A stretch of 64,000 bases of DNA from Tenacibaculum caenipelagi (lineage in GTDB: Bacteria; Bacteroidota; Bacteroidia; Flavobacteriales; Flavobacteriaceae). The DNA lies in assembly GCF_004363005.1 (NCBI RefSeq), contig NZ_SNYH01000004.1, positions 340,724 through 404,723 on the forward strand, read 5' to 3'. The notes below the pieces were generated by a model. That model saw only the letters and a program-made list of their open reading frames with translations, searched no databases and had not been told where the DNA came from. The position numbers were made by a program, and so were the translations under genes. Below are positions 41,351 to 51,501 of this stretch, piece after piece. Every line of letters begins with the position of its first letter. The first letter of the stretch is position 1.

Positions 41351-43579
41351 ATGAGAAAATACTCTACACTATTATTTTCAGCCCTTTTTGTTTCAGCATC
41401 ATTATTTGCACAAGAAGCACCAAAAAAAGAGCCACAAAAAGGTCATATCGATCAAAACAAATTCCGTCAATTAAAAGACTTTTTAGCTACTCCTAACGAT
41501 CAACGTACAGCTTCAGGAGCTCCTGGTCATGCATACACACAACAAAAAGTTGATTATGTAATGAACATTCAATTGGATGAGGCTACTAATAAGATTTATG
41601 GAGAAGAAAATATTACATACCACAATAATTCTAAAGACAATTTAGAATATTTATGGTTGCAATTAGATCAAAACATGCGTGCTCCTGACTCTAAAACTCC
41701 TTTAGCGGAGTCTAAAGGCACAAACGGTTTTCAAACACCTGAAAAATTTGTATCAGATAATATAGGAAAACCTAAGGATTTTGGTTTTAAAATTGAATCT
41801 GTAAAGTACGCTGATGGTAGAGATTTATCACATACTATTAACCGTACCATGATGCGAATTAACTTACCAAAGCCGTTAGCTCCTGGTGAAGTTTTTAAAT
41901 TCAATATTAAATGGAATTATTTGATTAACAACTCCGTTAAAGATGGTGGTCGTTCTGGTTTTGAATTATTCCCTGATGGAAATAAAAACTATACAATTGC
42001 TCAATTCTTTCCAAGGTTATGTGTATATAACAATGTAGAAGGTTGGCAAAATATGCAATTTTGGGGACGCAGTGAATGGGCTCTTGAGTTTGGTGACTAC
42101 GATGTAAAAATTACTGTTCCTGCTGATCATATTTTAGATGCTACAGGTGAATTACAAAACGAAAAACAAGTACTTAGTAAAGAACAACGCAACCGTTGGG
42201 AAAAAGCTAGAGAATCATACAAAAACCCTGTTTTTATTGTTACTCAAAAAGAAGCTGAAGAAAACGAAAAAGCAGGAACGACTAAGACTAAAACTTGGCA
42301 TTTTAAAGCTAACCAAGTACGTGATTTTGCTTTTGCTTCTTCAAGAAAATATATCTGGGATGCTATGGCTGTGAATATTAATGGTAAAACAGTTATGGCA
42401 GTATCTTTATATCCGAAAGAAGGAAATCCTTTATGGGAAGAGCATTCTACCAGAGTTGTAGCAAATACCTTAGAAGAATACTCAAAATTAACATTTGATT
42501 ATCCATATTCAAAAGCTATTTCAGTACATGCAAAAGATCAAGGTATGGAGTACCCAATGATTTGTTTCAATTATGGACGTCCAAACCCTGATGGATCGTA
42601 CTCTGATAGAGTTAAAAACGGAATGATTGGGGTAATTACACATGAAGTTGGTCATAACTTCTTCCCTATGATTGTAAATTCTGATGAACGTCAATGGACA
42701 TGGATGGACGAAGGTTTAAACTCTTTTGTTGAAACTTTAGCTGAATTGGATTATGATCCGAACTTTAATACTGGTAATTTACCAAAAGACATCGTTCGTT
42801 ATATGAGTTTAGATCAAAATAGACTTAGTCCTATTATGTCACAAGGTGATTACGTACACAATTTTGGTCCAAATGCTTATACAAAACCTGCTGCTGGTTT
42901 ATACATGTTACGTCATACAATTATGGGGCCTGAATTATTCGATTATGCTTTCAGAACCTATTCTAAAAGATGGATGTTTAAACACCCTACCCCTGCTGAT
43001 TTTTTCAGAACTATGGAAGATGCATCTGGAATGGATTTAGATTGGTTTTGGAGAGGATGGTTTTATACTACCGATTATAATGATATAGGTATTAAAGAAG
43101 TAAAACCTTTATACTTAACAAACAAACCAGATGAAAAAACAAAGGAGTTACAAGAACAATACCCTGCTTATTTTGCTCGCTTAGGGAAATTAGTTTACTT
43201 AACTACAAATAAAGAAGAAGCTAATGATAGTGATGTAAAATCATACATCAATGGATTATCAGCTGAAGAAAAAGCTAGTTTGAATGAAATTCCTAAGTAT
43301 ATGTATCAAGTAGAGTTTGAAAAACCAGGAGGATTGGTTTTACCTATTATTGTAGAGCTTACTTATGCTGATGGAACAAAGAAACGTGAAACTTTTCCTG
43401 CTCAGATATGGAAAAAAAATGACAACAAAGTTTATAGAGTATTTACATCATCAAAAGAAATTAAGAGTATTGTAGTTGACCCTGATTTAGAAACTGCAGA
43501 TATTGATACTTCTAACAACAGTTGGCCAAAACAAACCACTAATAAGTTTGATGCTTTTAAAAGCAAAGCTAAAAACTAA
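41351..43579 (+). CDS. exported M1 family metallopeptidase
   Basis: A 742-residue protein with a signal peptide (about 1-20, ending ASLFAQ). It has gluzincin site HEVGHNFFP near residue 431, with the third zinc ligand in WMDEGLNSFVE near 453, which fits family M1 aminopeptidases. The N-terminal beta domain (about 60-300) is typical. The usual GAMEN exopeptidase motif is replaced by a QGMEYPMICF segment. It is probably a periplasmic or surface aminopeptidase in peptide use. It pairs with the DUF6702 gene upstream and ends at a strong terminator. Confidence 0.9.
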   Translation: MRKYSTLLFSALFVSASLFAQEAPKKEPQKGHIDQNKFRQLKDFLATPNDQRTASGAPGHAYTQQKVDYVMNIQLDEATNKIYGEENITYHNNSKDNLEYLWLQLDQNMRAPDSKTPLAESKGTNGFQTPEKFVSDNIGKPKDFGFKIESVKYADGRDLSHTINRTMMRINLPKPLAPGEVFKFNIKWNYLINNSVKDGGRSGFELFPDGNKNYTIAQFFPRLCVYNNVEGWQNMQFWGRSEWALEFGDYDVKITVPADHILDATGELQNEKQVLSKEQRNRWEKARESYKNPVFIVTQKEAEENEKAGTTKTKTWHFKANQVRDFAFASSRKYIWDAMAVNINGKTVMAVSLYPKEGNPLWEEHSTRVVANTLEEYSKLTFDYPYSKAISVHAKDQGMEYPMICFNYGRPNPDGSYSDRVKNGMIGVITHEVGHNFFPMIVNSDERQWTWMDEGLNSFVETLAELDYDPNFNTGNLPKDIVRYMSLDQNRLSPIMSQGDYVHNFGPNAYTKPAAGLYMLRHTIMGPELFDYAFRTYSKRWMFKHPTPADFFRTMEDASGMDLDWFWRGWFYTTDYNDIGIKEVKPLYLTNKPDEKTKELQEQYPAYFARLGKLVYLTTNKEEANDSDVKSYINGLSAEEKASLNEIPKYMYQVEFEKPGGLVLPIIVELTYADGTKKRETFPAQIWKKNDNKVYRVFTSSKEIKSIVVDPDLETADIDTSNNSWPKQTTNKFDAFKSKAKN

Positions 43580-43600
43580 ATAGAATTTATCTTAAATATA

Positions 43601-43626
43601 AAAAAGCAGCTTAAAAGCTGCTTTTT
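43601..43626. terminator. bidirectional terminator
   Basis: A 12-bp stem AAAAAGCAGCTT / AAGCTGCTTTTT with an AA loop, between the M1 peptidase gene and the convergent 43648-44082 gene. Confidence 0.85.
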
Positions 43627-43647
43627 TGTTTTCTTAACTTATTGTAA

Positions 43648-44082
43648 TTATTTATTGAATAACTTATTTACATCATTAAATGTAAGTAATTTAGAAACCG
43701 TCATTACATCTGGATCTCTACTTACGTATTGTTGAATTTGTAATAAAGTAACTCCTTCTTCTTTTGTGTATTTAAGCCAAACTACTTCTCCGTTTGCTTT
43801 TATTTTAAACGGATCTCTAGGGCTTTCTTCAAATCCTTTAGCAATTATTTGATATAGTTTTTCAATATCATTATCAAGGTTTTTAAATGAAAAGTGAACA
43901 TATTCATGTATTGGGTCATTTATGTTTTTATAATAAAAATTATAGGCTTGATCACCTATTTTTTCTAAATAAACATATTCAATTTTACCTGTAATTTCTG
44001 TTCTTGTAGTTTCAATAAATTCAATTTGTGAATACGATACAGCAGAAAACATAAGCGCTGTTATAAAAAGGAATTTCTTCAT
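43648..44082 (-). CDS. hypothetical exported protein
   Basis: A 144-residue protein with a signal peptide (about 1-18, ending VSYSQ). The mature part is mixed strand and helix with aromatic-rich strands (QAYNFYYKNI). I recognise no family. It is convergent with the M1 gene, and about 160 bp separates it from the lipoprotein gene upstream on the same strand; I see nothing further in that gap. Confidence 0.6.
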   Translation of the reverse strand: MKKFLFITALMFSAVSYSQIEFIETTRTEITGKIEYVYLEKIGDQAYNFYYKNINDPIHEYVHFSFKNLDNDIEKLYQIIAKGFEESPRDPFKIKANGEVVWLKYTKEEGVTLLQIQQYVSRDPDVMTVSKLLTFNDVNKLFNK

Positions 44083-44243
44083 AAAATTTAAGGGTTTAGT
44101 TTGATATTGTTTTTAATTATAACTAAAACAACAACGCTGTTTAATTGTAAAAAGTATTTTATAGTTATATTCTTTCTCAAAAAAATTACAACTATAAAAA
44201 GAATATTAAAAAAAAGAGCTTTTATTACTTTGAAAGACAGGAA

Positions 44244-45128
44244 TTATTCAGTGAATCCTCCTGTGCTTATTTTAATATTATCTAGCCAAATTTCGAAAGG
44301 ATTAGTACCTTTTTGTGACCAACCTCCAAAACTAATTTCTTTTATAGGCAGATTAGAATAATGTCTATTAAATACCCCTTTTGCATTTACATATACTTTT
44401 CCATCAATTTCAATATAATACTCTCCGTCTGCTACTTCATTTTCTTTTGTCGTTCCTGAATTAAACTTCAGTCGAAATTTAAAGTGATGCCAATCGGTAC
44501 CCCAATAATCTGAAGCCCAATATTCATTTTGAGGTGTTTCTACCAATGCTGTATTAAAAGAACGTCCAATTAAATTTGGCTCTTTACCATCTAACCGAAT
44601 TATATTTTGTGTGTCATTTTGTTTTTCAGTACCATCTCCAAAACTAACTGAATAGAGCGCACCGTTATCAATACCTGTGTAATCTAAACCAAATGTAGTG
44701 TTAGCATATCCTCCATCAACAGATTTCGAACCAAAAACTTTCACGAATTTCATACCGAACTTACTTTCTGAAGGCATTTTTGCCCAAAAATCTATTGCTA
44801 TATCAGTTATATTTTGTGAAGAAGGTAAAGTATAATTAAGCCAAAAATAAGACTCACCTATTGGAATAGGGTAATTTACTTTTAATGCTAAATTTGTAAA
44901 ACTACCAACTTCTGAAATATCACTTTCTTCAAAAGAATATGAGGCTCCTTTTTGAGCTCCTATTCTCCAGTTATTAGGTACGGTACCATCATTAAAGTTC
45001 ATTTCATTTATAACTGTACTTGTAGATATGTCAATTTCTAAATCATCATTTTTGTTATTTTCACTACAGCTAAAAACTATAACTAAAAGCAATCCTATAA
45101 GAGCAATTTTGGGGTTAAGAATATTCAT
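44244..45128 (-). CDS. jelly-roll lipoprotein, polysaccharide-lyase-like
   Basis: A 294-residue protein with a lipoprotein signal (lipobox Cys near residue 21 in IVFSCSENN), so it is probably surface or periplasm anchored. The rest is a single beta-jelly-roll of concanavalin type: FNDGTVPNNWRI at the start, then FWAKMPSESKFGMKF, WGTDWHHFKFRLKFNSG, ADGEYYIEIDGK and ISFGGWSQKG. This pattern resembles alginate/glucuronan-lyase-like and carbohydrate-binding sandwich domains. No catalytic residues can be assigned. No polysaccharide locus (SusCD) lies nearby. Confidence 0.65.
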   Translation of the reverse strand: MNILNPKIALIGLLLVIVFSCSENNKNDDLEIDISTSTVINEMNFNDGTVPNNWRIGAQKGASYSFEESDISEVGSFTNLALKVNYPIPIGESYFWLNYTLPSSQNITDIAIDFWAKMPSESKFGMKFVKVFGSKSVDGGYANTTFGLDYTGIDNGALYSVSFGDGTEKQNDTQNIIRLDGKEPNLIGRSFNTALVETPQNEYWASDYWGTDWHHFKFRLKFNSGTTKENEVADGEYYIEIDGKVYVNAKGVFNRHYSNLPIKEISFGGWSQKGTNPFEIWLDNIKISTGGFTE

Positions 45129-45271
45129 TAATCTTAAATTTTAATAAAAAATAAATGTAATAAGATATTTTCTTTTTTAATAATATCTTCATCTTGTATA
45201 TAATTAAAGCATCTAAATATTTTTTTTATACTTTGCAGTTCTAATTAATTTTTTAATTCCTCTAAAAAATC

Positions 45272-46966
45272 ATGTTGAAACAATTTTCGTTTATCTTTCT
45301 AATGGTTTTTGCTTACACTTTATGTCATTCTCAAACAAAAAATAAATATGAAGAGAATGAACTAGAAAGGTTTAAAAAAAAGTTTTATTTAAATAGAAAA
45401 ATAGGCGTAGATAGTTCTTTATATTATATGGATAAACTATCTCTAAGCGATAACATTCCCTATAAGACATTTGCTTACGCTGCAATTGAGTACCTTAAAA
45501 CAAGAGAGAAACAACCTGTTGATGTTAGTTTTTATAAAAACACTGTTGAGAGTTTCTTGCTTAAAATTCCTGAAACAAAGCAAAATTATTCTATACTTTT
45601 TGATATATATATTCTGCTAGGAAATACAAACAAAAGAAGAAACTTAATTACACCTGCTTTAAACTATTACTTAAAAGCGGAAAATTACGCACTACAGTCT
45701 GATGATATAGAGCGAATGATTAAGATTAAAGGAAATATAGCATTAATATATCAAGATATGGACGAGCTTGAAAAGGCTCTCTTAAAAAGTAAGGAAACAT
45801 TAGCTCTTTTAGAAGAAAAAAAAGAGGTTCTTGGAGAAAAATATCTCACTCAAAAATATAAAACAGAATTAAACCTTGGAGCTATTTATACGACTTTATA
45901 TAAGAAAGACACTTTAAATAATAAATTTATAGACTCTGCATTAACTCATTACACCAAGCTACTAAAAAACAAAGACTTAAACAATGAAAACTATTATACT
46001 GCCAGAGTTTATTATAGTTTAGGAACAGCCTATACCTTAAAAAAAGAATATAATGAAGCTAATATGTATCTCGATAAAAGTTTAGCTCTTTTTAAAAAAG
46101 TAAATTCTCAATCATACCTCTATAAGGCTAATTATAATTCGGGGTATAATCATTTTATGTCTAATAATTATAATAAAGCTAAAAAACATTTTCTTCGTGC
46201 CCTTAGCTTCAAAAAGGATACCCTGCTAGATTATAATTATATCAATATTCAAAATTATTTATCGGAAATTTATTCTCAACAGAAAATAATTGACTCGGCA
46301 AATTACTTTTTAAAAAGCTTTTTAAAAGCTTATAGAAAAATGTCTACTAAAGAAAGACAACAGTTTAAAGAAGCTTATAAAATTGATAAAGAAACTGACT
46401 TTGAAAAGAAAATTCATAAATTGAATAAACAGAAGTACCTATACAGTTTTTTAATTTCGATCCTAATTCTAATATTAATTATTGCAGGTATTTTTATTAT
46501 AAAAAATAAAAGAGAAAAGAATAAAGCAAAAAATAAACTAAACGAATTATTAGCAAAACACTCAAATTCAGAAAACAATTTAAATACACCTAATAAACTA
46601 AAAATAAATGATGAACAACACCAACAAATTATTGATGGTTTATTTAAAATAGAGAAGAATCATTATTATTTAAAAGAAGATTTTAACCTATACAATGCTG
46701 CTAAGAAAATAGGCACCAATACAACATACCTCTCTAATGTCATTAAAAAGTATAAAAAAATGAGTTTTAATGACTATACAAATGAATTACGGATTAATTA
46801 CATTGCTAAACTGTTGACTGACGATAAAAAGATTAGATCATATACAACTCAAGCCATAGCGGAAATTGCTGGGTATAAAAATGCCAAATCTTTTACTCGC
46901 ATTTTCAAGAAATATACAGGAATAACTCCTTATCAATTTATAGAAAAAATTAATAAGGAATTATAA
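45272..46966 (+). CDS. TPR sensor with membrane anchor and AraC-type DNA-binding domain
   Basis: A 564-residue protein with a signal peptide (about 1-20), TPR-like helices through about residue 370, one transmembrane segment (about 389-412, LYSFLISILILILIIAGIFI), a lysine-rich linker and a C-terminal AraC helix-turn-helix (about 460-564, with FTRIFKKYTGITPYQFIEK). TPRs outside and DNA binding inside suggest a one-protein transmembrane regulator, a common flavobacterial design. It is next to the double-glycine peptide genes and may control them; this is inference from position. Confidence 0.85.
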   Translation: MLKQFSFIFLMVFAYTLCHSQTKNKYEENELERFKKKFYLNRKIGVDSSLYYMDKLSLSDNIPYKTFAYAAIEYLKTREKQPVDVSFYKNTVESFLLKIPETKQNYSILFDIYILLGNTNKRRNLITPALNYYLKAENYALQSDDIERMIKIKGNIALIYQDMDELEKALLKSKETLALLEEKKEVLGEKYLTQKYKTELNLGAIYTTLYKKDTLNNKFIDSALTHYTKLLKNKDLNNENYYTARVYYSLGTAYTLKKEYNEANMYLDKSLALFKKVNSQSYLYKANYNSGYNHFMSNNYNKAKKHFLRALSFKKDTLLDYNYINIQNYLSEIYSQQKIIDSANYFLKSFLKAYRKMSTKERQQFKEAYKIDKETDFEKKIHKLNKQKYLYSFLISILILILIIAGIFIIKNKREKNKAKNKLNELLAKHSNSENNLNTPNKLKINDEQHQQIIDGLFKIEKNHYYLKEDFNLYNAAKKIGTNTTYLSNVIKKYKKMSFNDYTNELRINYIAKLLTDDKKIRSYTTQAIAEIAGYKNAKSFTRIFKKYTGITPYQFIEKINKEL

Positions 46967-46993
46967 AACTTCATTAAAATCCCACTAAGTTTA

Positions 46994-47176
46994 CTACAAA
47001 CATAATGGGTTTTTATAAGGTAACATAGTTATCGGGTCTATGATTATTGGTAAGCAATTTTCTTCTCCATCTGTATCAGGACCACCATCTAACCTTGTTC
47101 CTTTTGCTAATATTTTAGATTTTTCTTCTCGGGTTAATTTATACTTCTTTAATGACTCAATAGATAGATATTTCAT
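46994..47176 (-). CDS. small peptide precursor, RiPP/bacteriocin-like
   Basis: A 60-residue product. The leader-like start MKYLSIESLKKYKLTREEKS and the following KILAKG resemble Bacteroidetes natural-product precursors (leaders of the form MKKLxLxxLxKxxLSREExxxIxGG). A GG pair lies near residue 32 and two Cys in the C-terminal part (ENCLPIII, NPLCL). It is convergent with the TPR/AraC gene and about 280 bp from the three tandem peptide genes. No maturation enzyme is present nearby. Confidence 0.55.
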   Translation of the reverse strand: MKYLSIESLKKYKLTREEKSKILAKGTRLDGGPDTDGEENCLPIIIDPITMLPYKNPLCL

Positions 47177-47457
47177 AAGTTTAAATTTTTAGTTAGGTAA
47201 AATTATCTTTTTTAACTCTTGTTTACTCACATATACTCCTTAACTCTTTTAAAAACATGTAAAAAACTAAAAAACAATAAGTTAACTACTGAATTGTAGT
47301 GGTATTTTTTTTAAATAATCCCACCCTTTTTCTTAAATAATGACTTCCTCTTCTTCTTTTCTGCTATCAAATGCTCAATATTTGTGTGGAATAATTCAAA
47401 AAATGCGGAACCTGAAAAGCATGTAAAAGAGTAAGGAAAATTAAAAATTAATTAACC

Positions 47458-47628
47458 ATGTTAAAATCAATTTCAAACTTAGGAAACGTTTTGAATAAAT
47501 CAGAACAAAGGACTATTAATGGAGGTCAAATTACTTGTCCTAGAGGTCAAGTACTAAAATGCAACTGGTTGGGATGCTGGTGTGAAGCAGAATATGTTGA
47601 AGAACTTCCTAAGGACTTTGATCACTAA
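47458..47628 (+). CDS. double-glycine leader peptide 1 of 3
   Basis: A 56-residue product. The leader MLKSISNLGNVLNKSEQRTI followed by NGG is nearly identical in the next two genes. The region after GG is different and has four Cys (C27, C35, C40, C42, ending GCWC). Leaders of this type are cut after GG by C39-peptidase ABC exporters and precede bacteriocins or peptide pheromones. It is short, but start, stop, spacing and paralogy support a real gene. No exporter gene is in the window. Confidence 0.75.
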   Translation: MLKSISNLGNVLNKSEQRTINGGQITCPRGQVLKCNWLGCWCEAEYVEELPKDFDH

Positions 47629-47656
47629 AATTATTAACAACTAACATCAAAGAATC

Positions 47657-47863
47657 ATGTTAAAATCAATATCAAATTTAGGAAATGTTTTAAACAAAGT
47701 GGAACAGAAAAGTATTAACGGAGGAGGTCCTGGAGATCCTAAATGGTGTAATAATTCTGATAATTGGGGACCAAACCCTACTGCATGTCTTAGAGGACAA
47801 GAACGTGTTTATGATCCTTCTTTAGGTTACTGCGTTTGTAAAGGTAAAGTTGCTGAAATGTAA
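47657..47863 (+). CDS. double-glycine leader peptide 2 of 3
   Basis: A 68-residue product. The leader MLKSISNLGNVLNKVEQKSI then NGG matches peptides 1 and 3. The core is longer and Gly/Pro/Asn-rich, with four Cys at 31, 44, 59 and 61 (ending CVC), so the C-x-C end is kept although the rest differs. It lies 28 bp after peptide 1 and 26 bp before peptide 3, so the three are probably one transcript. Confidence 0.75.
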   Translation: MLKSISNLGNVLNKVEQKSINGGGPGDPKWCNNSDNWGPNPTACLRGQERVYDPSLGYCVCKGKVAEM

Positions 47864-47889
47864 TAATAACTATTTAAAAACAATAAACT

Positions 47890-48069
47890 ATGTTAAAATC
47901 AATTTCAAATTTAGGAAATGTTTTAAACAAAACAGAACAAAGAGAAATTAATGGAGGTTTAATACAATGTCCTGACCATACAAGATATGTGTGTATAGGC
48001 ATACCTCCTATGGTATCATGTTGGTGTCAACCATTTGCTCTTCCTGGTGATGAAATAGCTACTAGATAA
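47890..48069 (+). CDS. double-glycine leader peptide 3 of 3
   Basis: A 59-residue product. Leader MLKSISNLGNVLNKTEQREI then NGG. The core has Cys at 27, 35, 44 and 46 (ending SCWC), so the first two Cys have the same spacing as in peptide 1 (seven residues apart) and the final Cys-Trp-Cys is shared. It is followed by a strong terminator at 48092. Confidence 0.75.
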   Translation: MLKSISNLGNVLNKTEQREINGGLIQCPDHTRYVCIGIPPMVSCWCQPFALPGDEIATR

Positions 48070-48091
48070 TAGAAGTAACTTGTTAAAATAT

Positions 48092-48123
48092 AAAGCCACT
48101 TATTAAAAAATAAGTGGCTTTTT
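48092..48123. terminator. bidirectional terminator
   Basis: Stem AAAGCCACTTATT / AATAAGTGGCTTT with an A-rich loop, between the peptide genes and the convergent lon gene. Confidence 0.85.
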
Positions 48124-48129
48124 TATAAA

Positions 48130-50586
48130 CTAAACTAGTTTCTTAGCATTTTTAACTTTTTGCTTGGTAAGTGCTATATCGATTACCTCACTCATGTCTG
48201 TTACATAATGAAAAGTCAATCCTTTTAAGTAACTTTCTTTAATTTCTTCAATATCCTTTCTATTATCGGCACAAAGAATTATCTCTTTAATATTTGCTCG
48301 TTTTGCTGCTAATATTTTTTCTTTTATCCCTCCAACAGGTAATACTTTTCCTCGTAGTGTAATTTCACCAGTCATTGCTAGTTTATTTTTCACTCTACGC
48401 TGTGTAAATACCGATACTAATGACGTTAACATTGTAATACCAGCACTTGGTCCATCTTTAGGAGTAGCTCCTTCCGGAACGTGAATATGTACGTCATATT
48501 TATCTAACACTTCAGGGTTAATTCCAAACTCTTCTGCATTCGACTTAATATATTTTATTGCAATAGTTGAAGACTCTTTCATTACCGTACCTAAATTACC
48601 TGTAATAGAAAGATTTCCCTTTCCTTTAGATAAAATAGATTCGATAAATAATATATCTCCCCCTACGCTAGTCCAAGCTAAACCTGTAACTACCCCTGCA
48701 ACATCATTATTTTCATATTTATCACGTTCTAAACGAGCAGGACCTAAAATAGTTTCAATATCCTCATCAGTCAAAACAACATTATACTCCTCTTCCATCG
48801 CGATAGACTTTGCAGCGAAACGAACCACTTTCGCTACTTGTTTTTCTAAACCACGAACTCCTGATTCTCGAGTGTATCCTTCAACTATTCTTTCTATTTG
48901 CTTTTTACCAACAGTTAAATGTTCTTTTGACAATCCGTGTTCTTTTAACTGCTTAGGGAATAAGTACTTCTTTGCTATTTCAACTTTTTCTTCAATAGTA
49001 TATCCCGTTACATTGATAATTTCCATACGATCTCGTAATGCCCATGGAATTTCACCAATATTGTTTGCTGTAGCTATAAATAACACTTTAGAAAGATCGT
49101 AACCTACTTCTAAATAATTATCATAAAAGTGTGTATTTTGTTCAGGATCTAGTACTTCTAACATTGCTGAAGAAGGGTCTCCTTGATGACTTTGCCCTAA
49201 CTTATCAATTTCATCTAATACAAAAACTGGATTTGATGTACCCGCCTTTTTTATATTCTGAATTAAGCGCCCTGGCATTGCTCCTATATACGTCTTTCTG
49301 TGTCCTCGTATTTCTGCTTCGTCACGTAAACCACCTAATGACATACGTACATATTTACGACCTAATGCTTCTGCTACCGATTTACCCAACGATGTTTTAC
49401 CAACACCTGGAGGTCCGTATAAACAGATAATAGGTGACTTCATATCTCCACGTAATTTTAAAACAGCTAAGTGTTCAATAATACGTTCCTTTACTTTTTC
49501 TAATCCAAAATGATCTCTATCTAAAATTTTCTGAGCTCTTTTTAAATCAAATTTATCCTTAGAATACTCGTTCCAAGGTAACTCCAACATTAATTCTAAA
49601 TAGTTACGTTGCACCCCATATTCTGCCATTTGAGGGTTCATACGCTTCAATCTACTCAACTCTTTTTCAAAAGTTTCTCCAACTTCTTTACTCCATTTTT
49701 TCGACTGAGCCTTTGTTCGCATCTCATCTAGCTCTTGCTCATGAGAAACACCTCCTAATTCATCTTGAATTGTTTTTAATTGCTGATGCAAGTAATACTC
49801 ACGTTGCTGTTTATCTAAATCAGATCGTGTTTTAGATTGAATATCATTACGCAATTGTAACTTCTGAAGTTCTTTATCTAAATTTTTTAGTGTTAAAAGC
49901 GCTCGCTCTTTTAAATTATCTTTTTCTAATAATACTTGCTTTTGCGCTACACTCAACTCCATATTTGAAGAAATAAAATTCACCAAAAATGAGCTAGATT
50001 GAATATTTTTAATTGCGAAAGATGCTTCAGAAGGAAGCATTGGGTTCTCCTTAATTACCTCTAAAGCTAGCTCTTTAATTGAATCTATAATTGCATCAAA
50101 TTCTTTTTGATCGTCAACATCACGCTCGTCAATAGCTTCATGAACTTTAGCTTTTAGGTAAGGTTCTTCTTGTATTATCTTTTCAATTTCAAAACGCTTT
50201 TTCCCTTGAATAATCACTGTTGTGTTACCATCAGGCATTTTTAGTACACGCAAAATCTGTGCTACTACACCAGTTTGATAAATATCATCAATAGTTGGAT
50301 CTTCGACATCGGTGTCTTTTTGTGCTACAACCCCAACAACTTTATCTCCTTTATTAGCGTCTTTGATTAACTGAATAGATTTGTCTCTTCCTGCTGTAAT
50401 AGGAATTACAACACCTGGAAACAATACTGTATTGCGCAATGGAAGAATTGGTAACTCTTCTGGAATGCTTTCATTATTTATTAACTCTTCGTCTTCTGGT
50501 GTTAATAATGGAATTAACTCTGAATCTTCATTAAAAACGTCTTGAAGCGACAAATTGTCTAAATGAATTATTTTTGATTTGCTCAT
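48130..50586 (-). CDS. lon: ATP-dependent protease Lon
   Basis: An 818-residue cytosolic quality-control protease: N-terminal substrate-binding LAN domain (about 40-240), AAA+ module with [14 protein letters not shown] near residue 390 and the second motif FVLDEIDKL, then the S16 protease domain with [11 protein letters not shown] near 710 (catalytic Ser) and a Lys about 43 residues later. Length and order are normal for LonA. About 230 bp separate it from the divergent 50815 gene; both promoters should lie there. Confidence 0.96.
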   Translation of the reverse strand: MSKSKIIHLDNLSLQDVFNEDSELIPLLTPEDEELINNESIPEELPILPLRNTVLFPGVVIPITAGRDKSIQLIKDANKGDKVVGVVAQKDTDVEDPTIDDIYQTGVVAQILRVLKMPDGNTTVIIQGKKRFEIEKIIQEEPYLKAKVHEAIDERDVDDQKEFDAIIDSIKELALEVIKENPMLPSEASFAIKNIQSSSFLVNFISSNMELSVAQKQVLLEKDNLKERALLTLKNLDKELQKLQLRNDIQSKTRSDLDKQQREYYLHQQLKTIQDELGGVSHEQELDEMRTKAQSKKWSKEVGETFEKELSRLKRMNPQMAEYGVQRNYLELMLELPWNEYSKDKFDLKRAQKILDRDHFGLEKVKERIIEHLAVLKLRGDMKSPIICLYGPPGVGKTSLGKSVAEALGRKYVRMSLGGLRDEAEIRGHRKTYIGAMPGRLIQNIKKAGTSNPVFVLDEIDKLGQSHQGDPSSAMLEVLDPEQNTHFYDNYLEVGYDLSKVLFIATANNIGEIPWALRDRMEIINVTGYTIEEKVEIAKKYLFPKQLKEHGLSKEHLTVGKKQIERIVEGYTRESGVRGLEKQVAKVVRFAAKSIAMEEEYNVVLTDEDIETILGPARLERDKYENNDVAGVVTGLAWTSVGGDILFIESILSKGKGNLSITGNLGTVMKESSTIAIKYIKSNAEEFGINPEVLDKYDVHIHVPEGATPKDGPSAGITMLTSLVSVFTQRRVKNKLAMTGEITLRGKVLPVGGIKEKILAAKRANIKEIILCADNRKDIEEIKESYLKGLTFHYVTDMSEVIDIALTKQKVKNAKKLV

Positions 50587-50814
50587 ATCTTATATATTCT
50601 GTCATAGTGGCATTATTTATTATGCTAAAAAATAAAAACCTCTATTAAAACCCTGTTAATTACTGGTAAACAATTAAATAAACTTACTTTAATACTTACC
50701 CCTATTCTATTGTTCAATTCTTATGCCAATAAAAACTATAACCAACTTAAATTGTAACTATTTTTGTTGTTAGTCGTCATATAAATAACTTGTTAAACAA
50801 AAACTAACTATAAA

Positions 50815-51501
50815 ATGAAAACCAAACTCTTATTTCTTTCCTTTATTGTATTAATTTTCAGCTGTACTTCTAATAAAAATTCAGTCGATTTTATAGAGAA
50901 AGCAACAGGACGTTATTACTTTAATGCTGATGAAATTATAGAAGTTACTTTTAATGATAATCATAAACTACTCTTAAAATGGCGTGACCAAGATTTGGAA
51001 CCTTTAAAGGTTAATGATTCTACCTTTTATGTGCGTGAGTTAAATGAAAAACTTATATTTAATTCAGATAAAAACAATATAGAATTAGCTGAAAAACGTG
51101 AACATGAAGGGGAAAAGTATATTTTTGAAAAATTGAAAAAAGGCGAAAAACTACCTAGCGAATATTTAGCTGAAGGTAATTTTGAAGCTGCTTTAGAAGG
51201 TTACAAAGCTATTAAAGAAAAAGATAGTTTAACTCCTGTAATTATGGAGAGAAACTTGAATAAATTAGGCTATCAATATCTTAGAAATAAAGAGTACAAA
51301 AATGCTATTAATGTTTTTAAGATCAATATCGAATTATATCCGAATAGCTCAAATACTTACGATAGTACAGGTGATGCTTATGCAAGAATGAAAGACACAG
51401 CAAACGCTATTGAATATTATAAAAAAGCATTAGCTATAAACCCTGAAAATAGAAGTTCTAAACGTGCTTTAGAGAAACTTACTTCTAAAGATGAAGAATA
51501 A
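50815..51501 (+). CDS. TPR lipoprotein
   Basis: A 228-residue protein with a lipoprotein signal (lipobox LIFSCTSN, Cys near 17). Residues about 20-110 form a beta-rich part. Residues about 120-225 contain TPR repeats (NAINVFKINIELYPNSSNTY, NAIEYYKKALAINPENRSS). It is probably attached to a membrane and may act in protein-protein contacts. It overlaps the next gene start by 1 bp (TAATG). Confidence 0.75.
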   Translation: MKTKLLFLSFIVLIFSCTSNKNSVDFIEKATGRYYFNADEIIEVTFNDNHKLLLKWRDQDLEPLKVNDSTFYVRELNEKLIFNSDKNNIELAEKREHEGEKYIFEKLKKGEKLPSEYLAEGNFEAALEGYKAIKEKDSLTPVIMERNLNKLGYQYLRNKEYKNAINVFKINIELYPNSSNTYDSTGDAYARMKDTANAIEYYKKALAINPENRSSKRALEKLTSKDEE

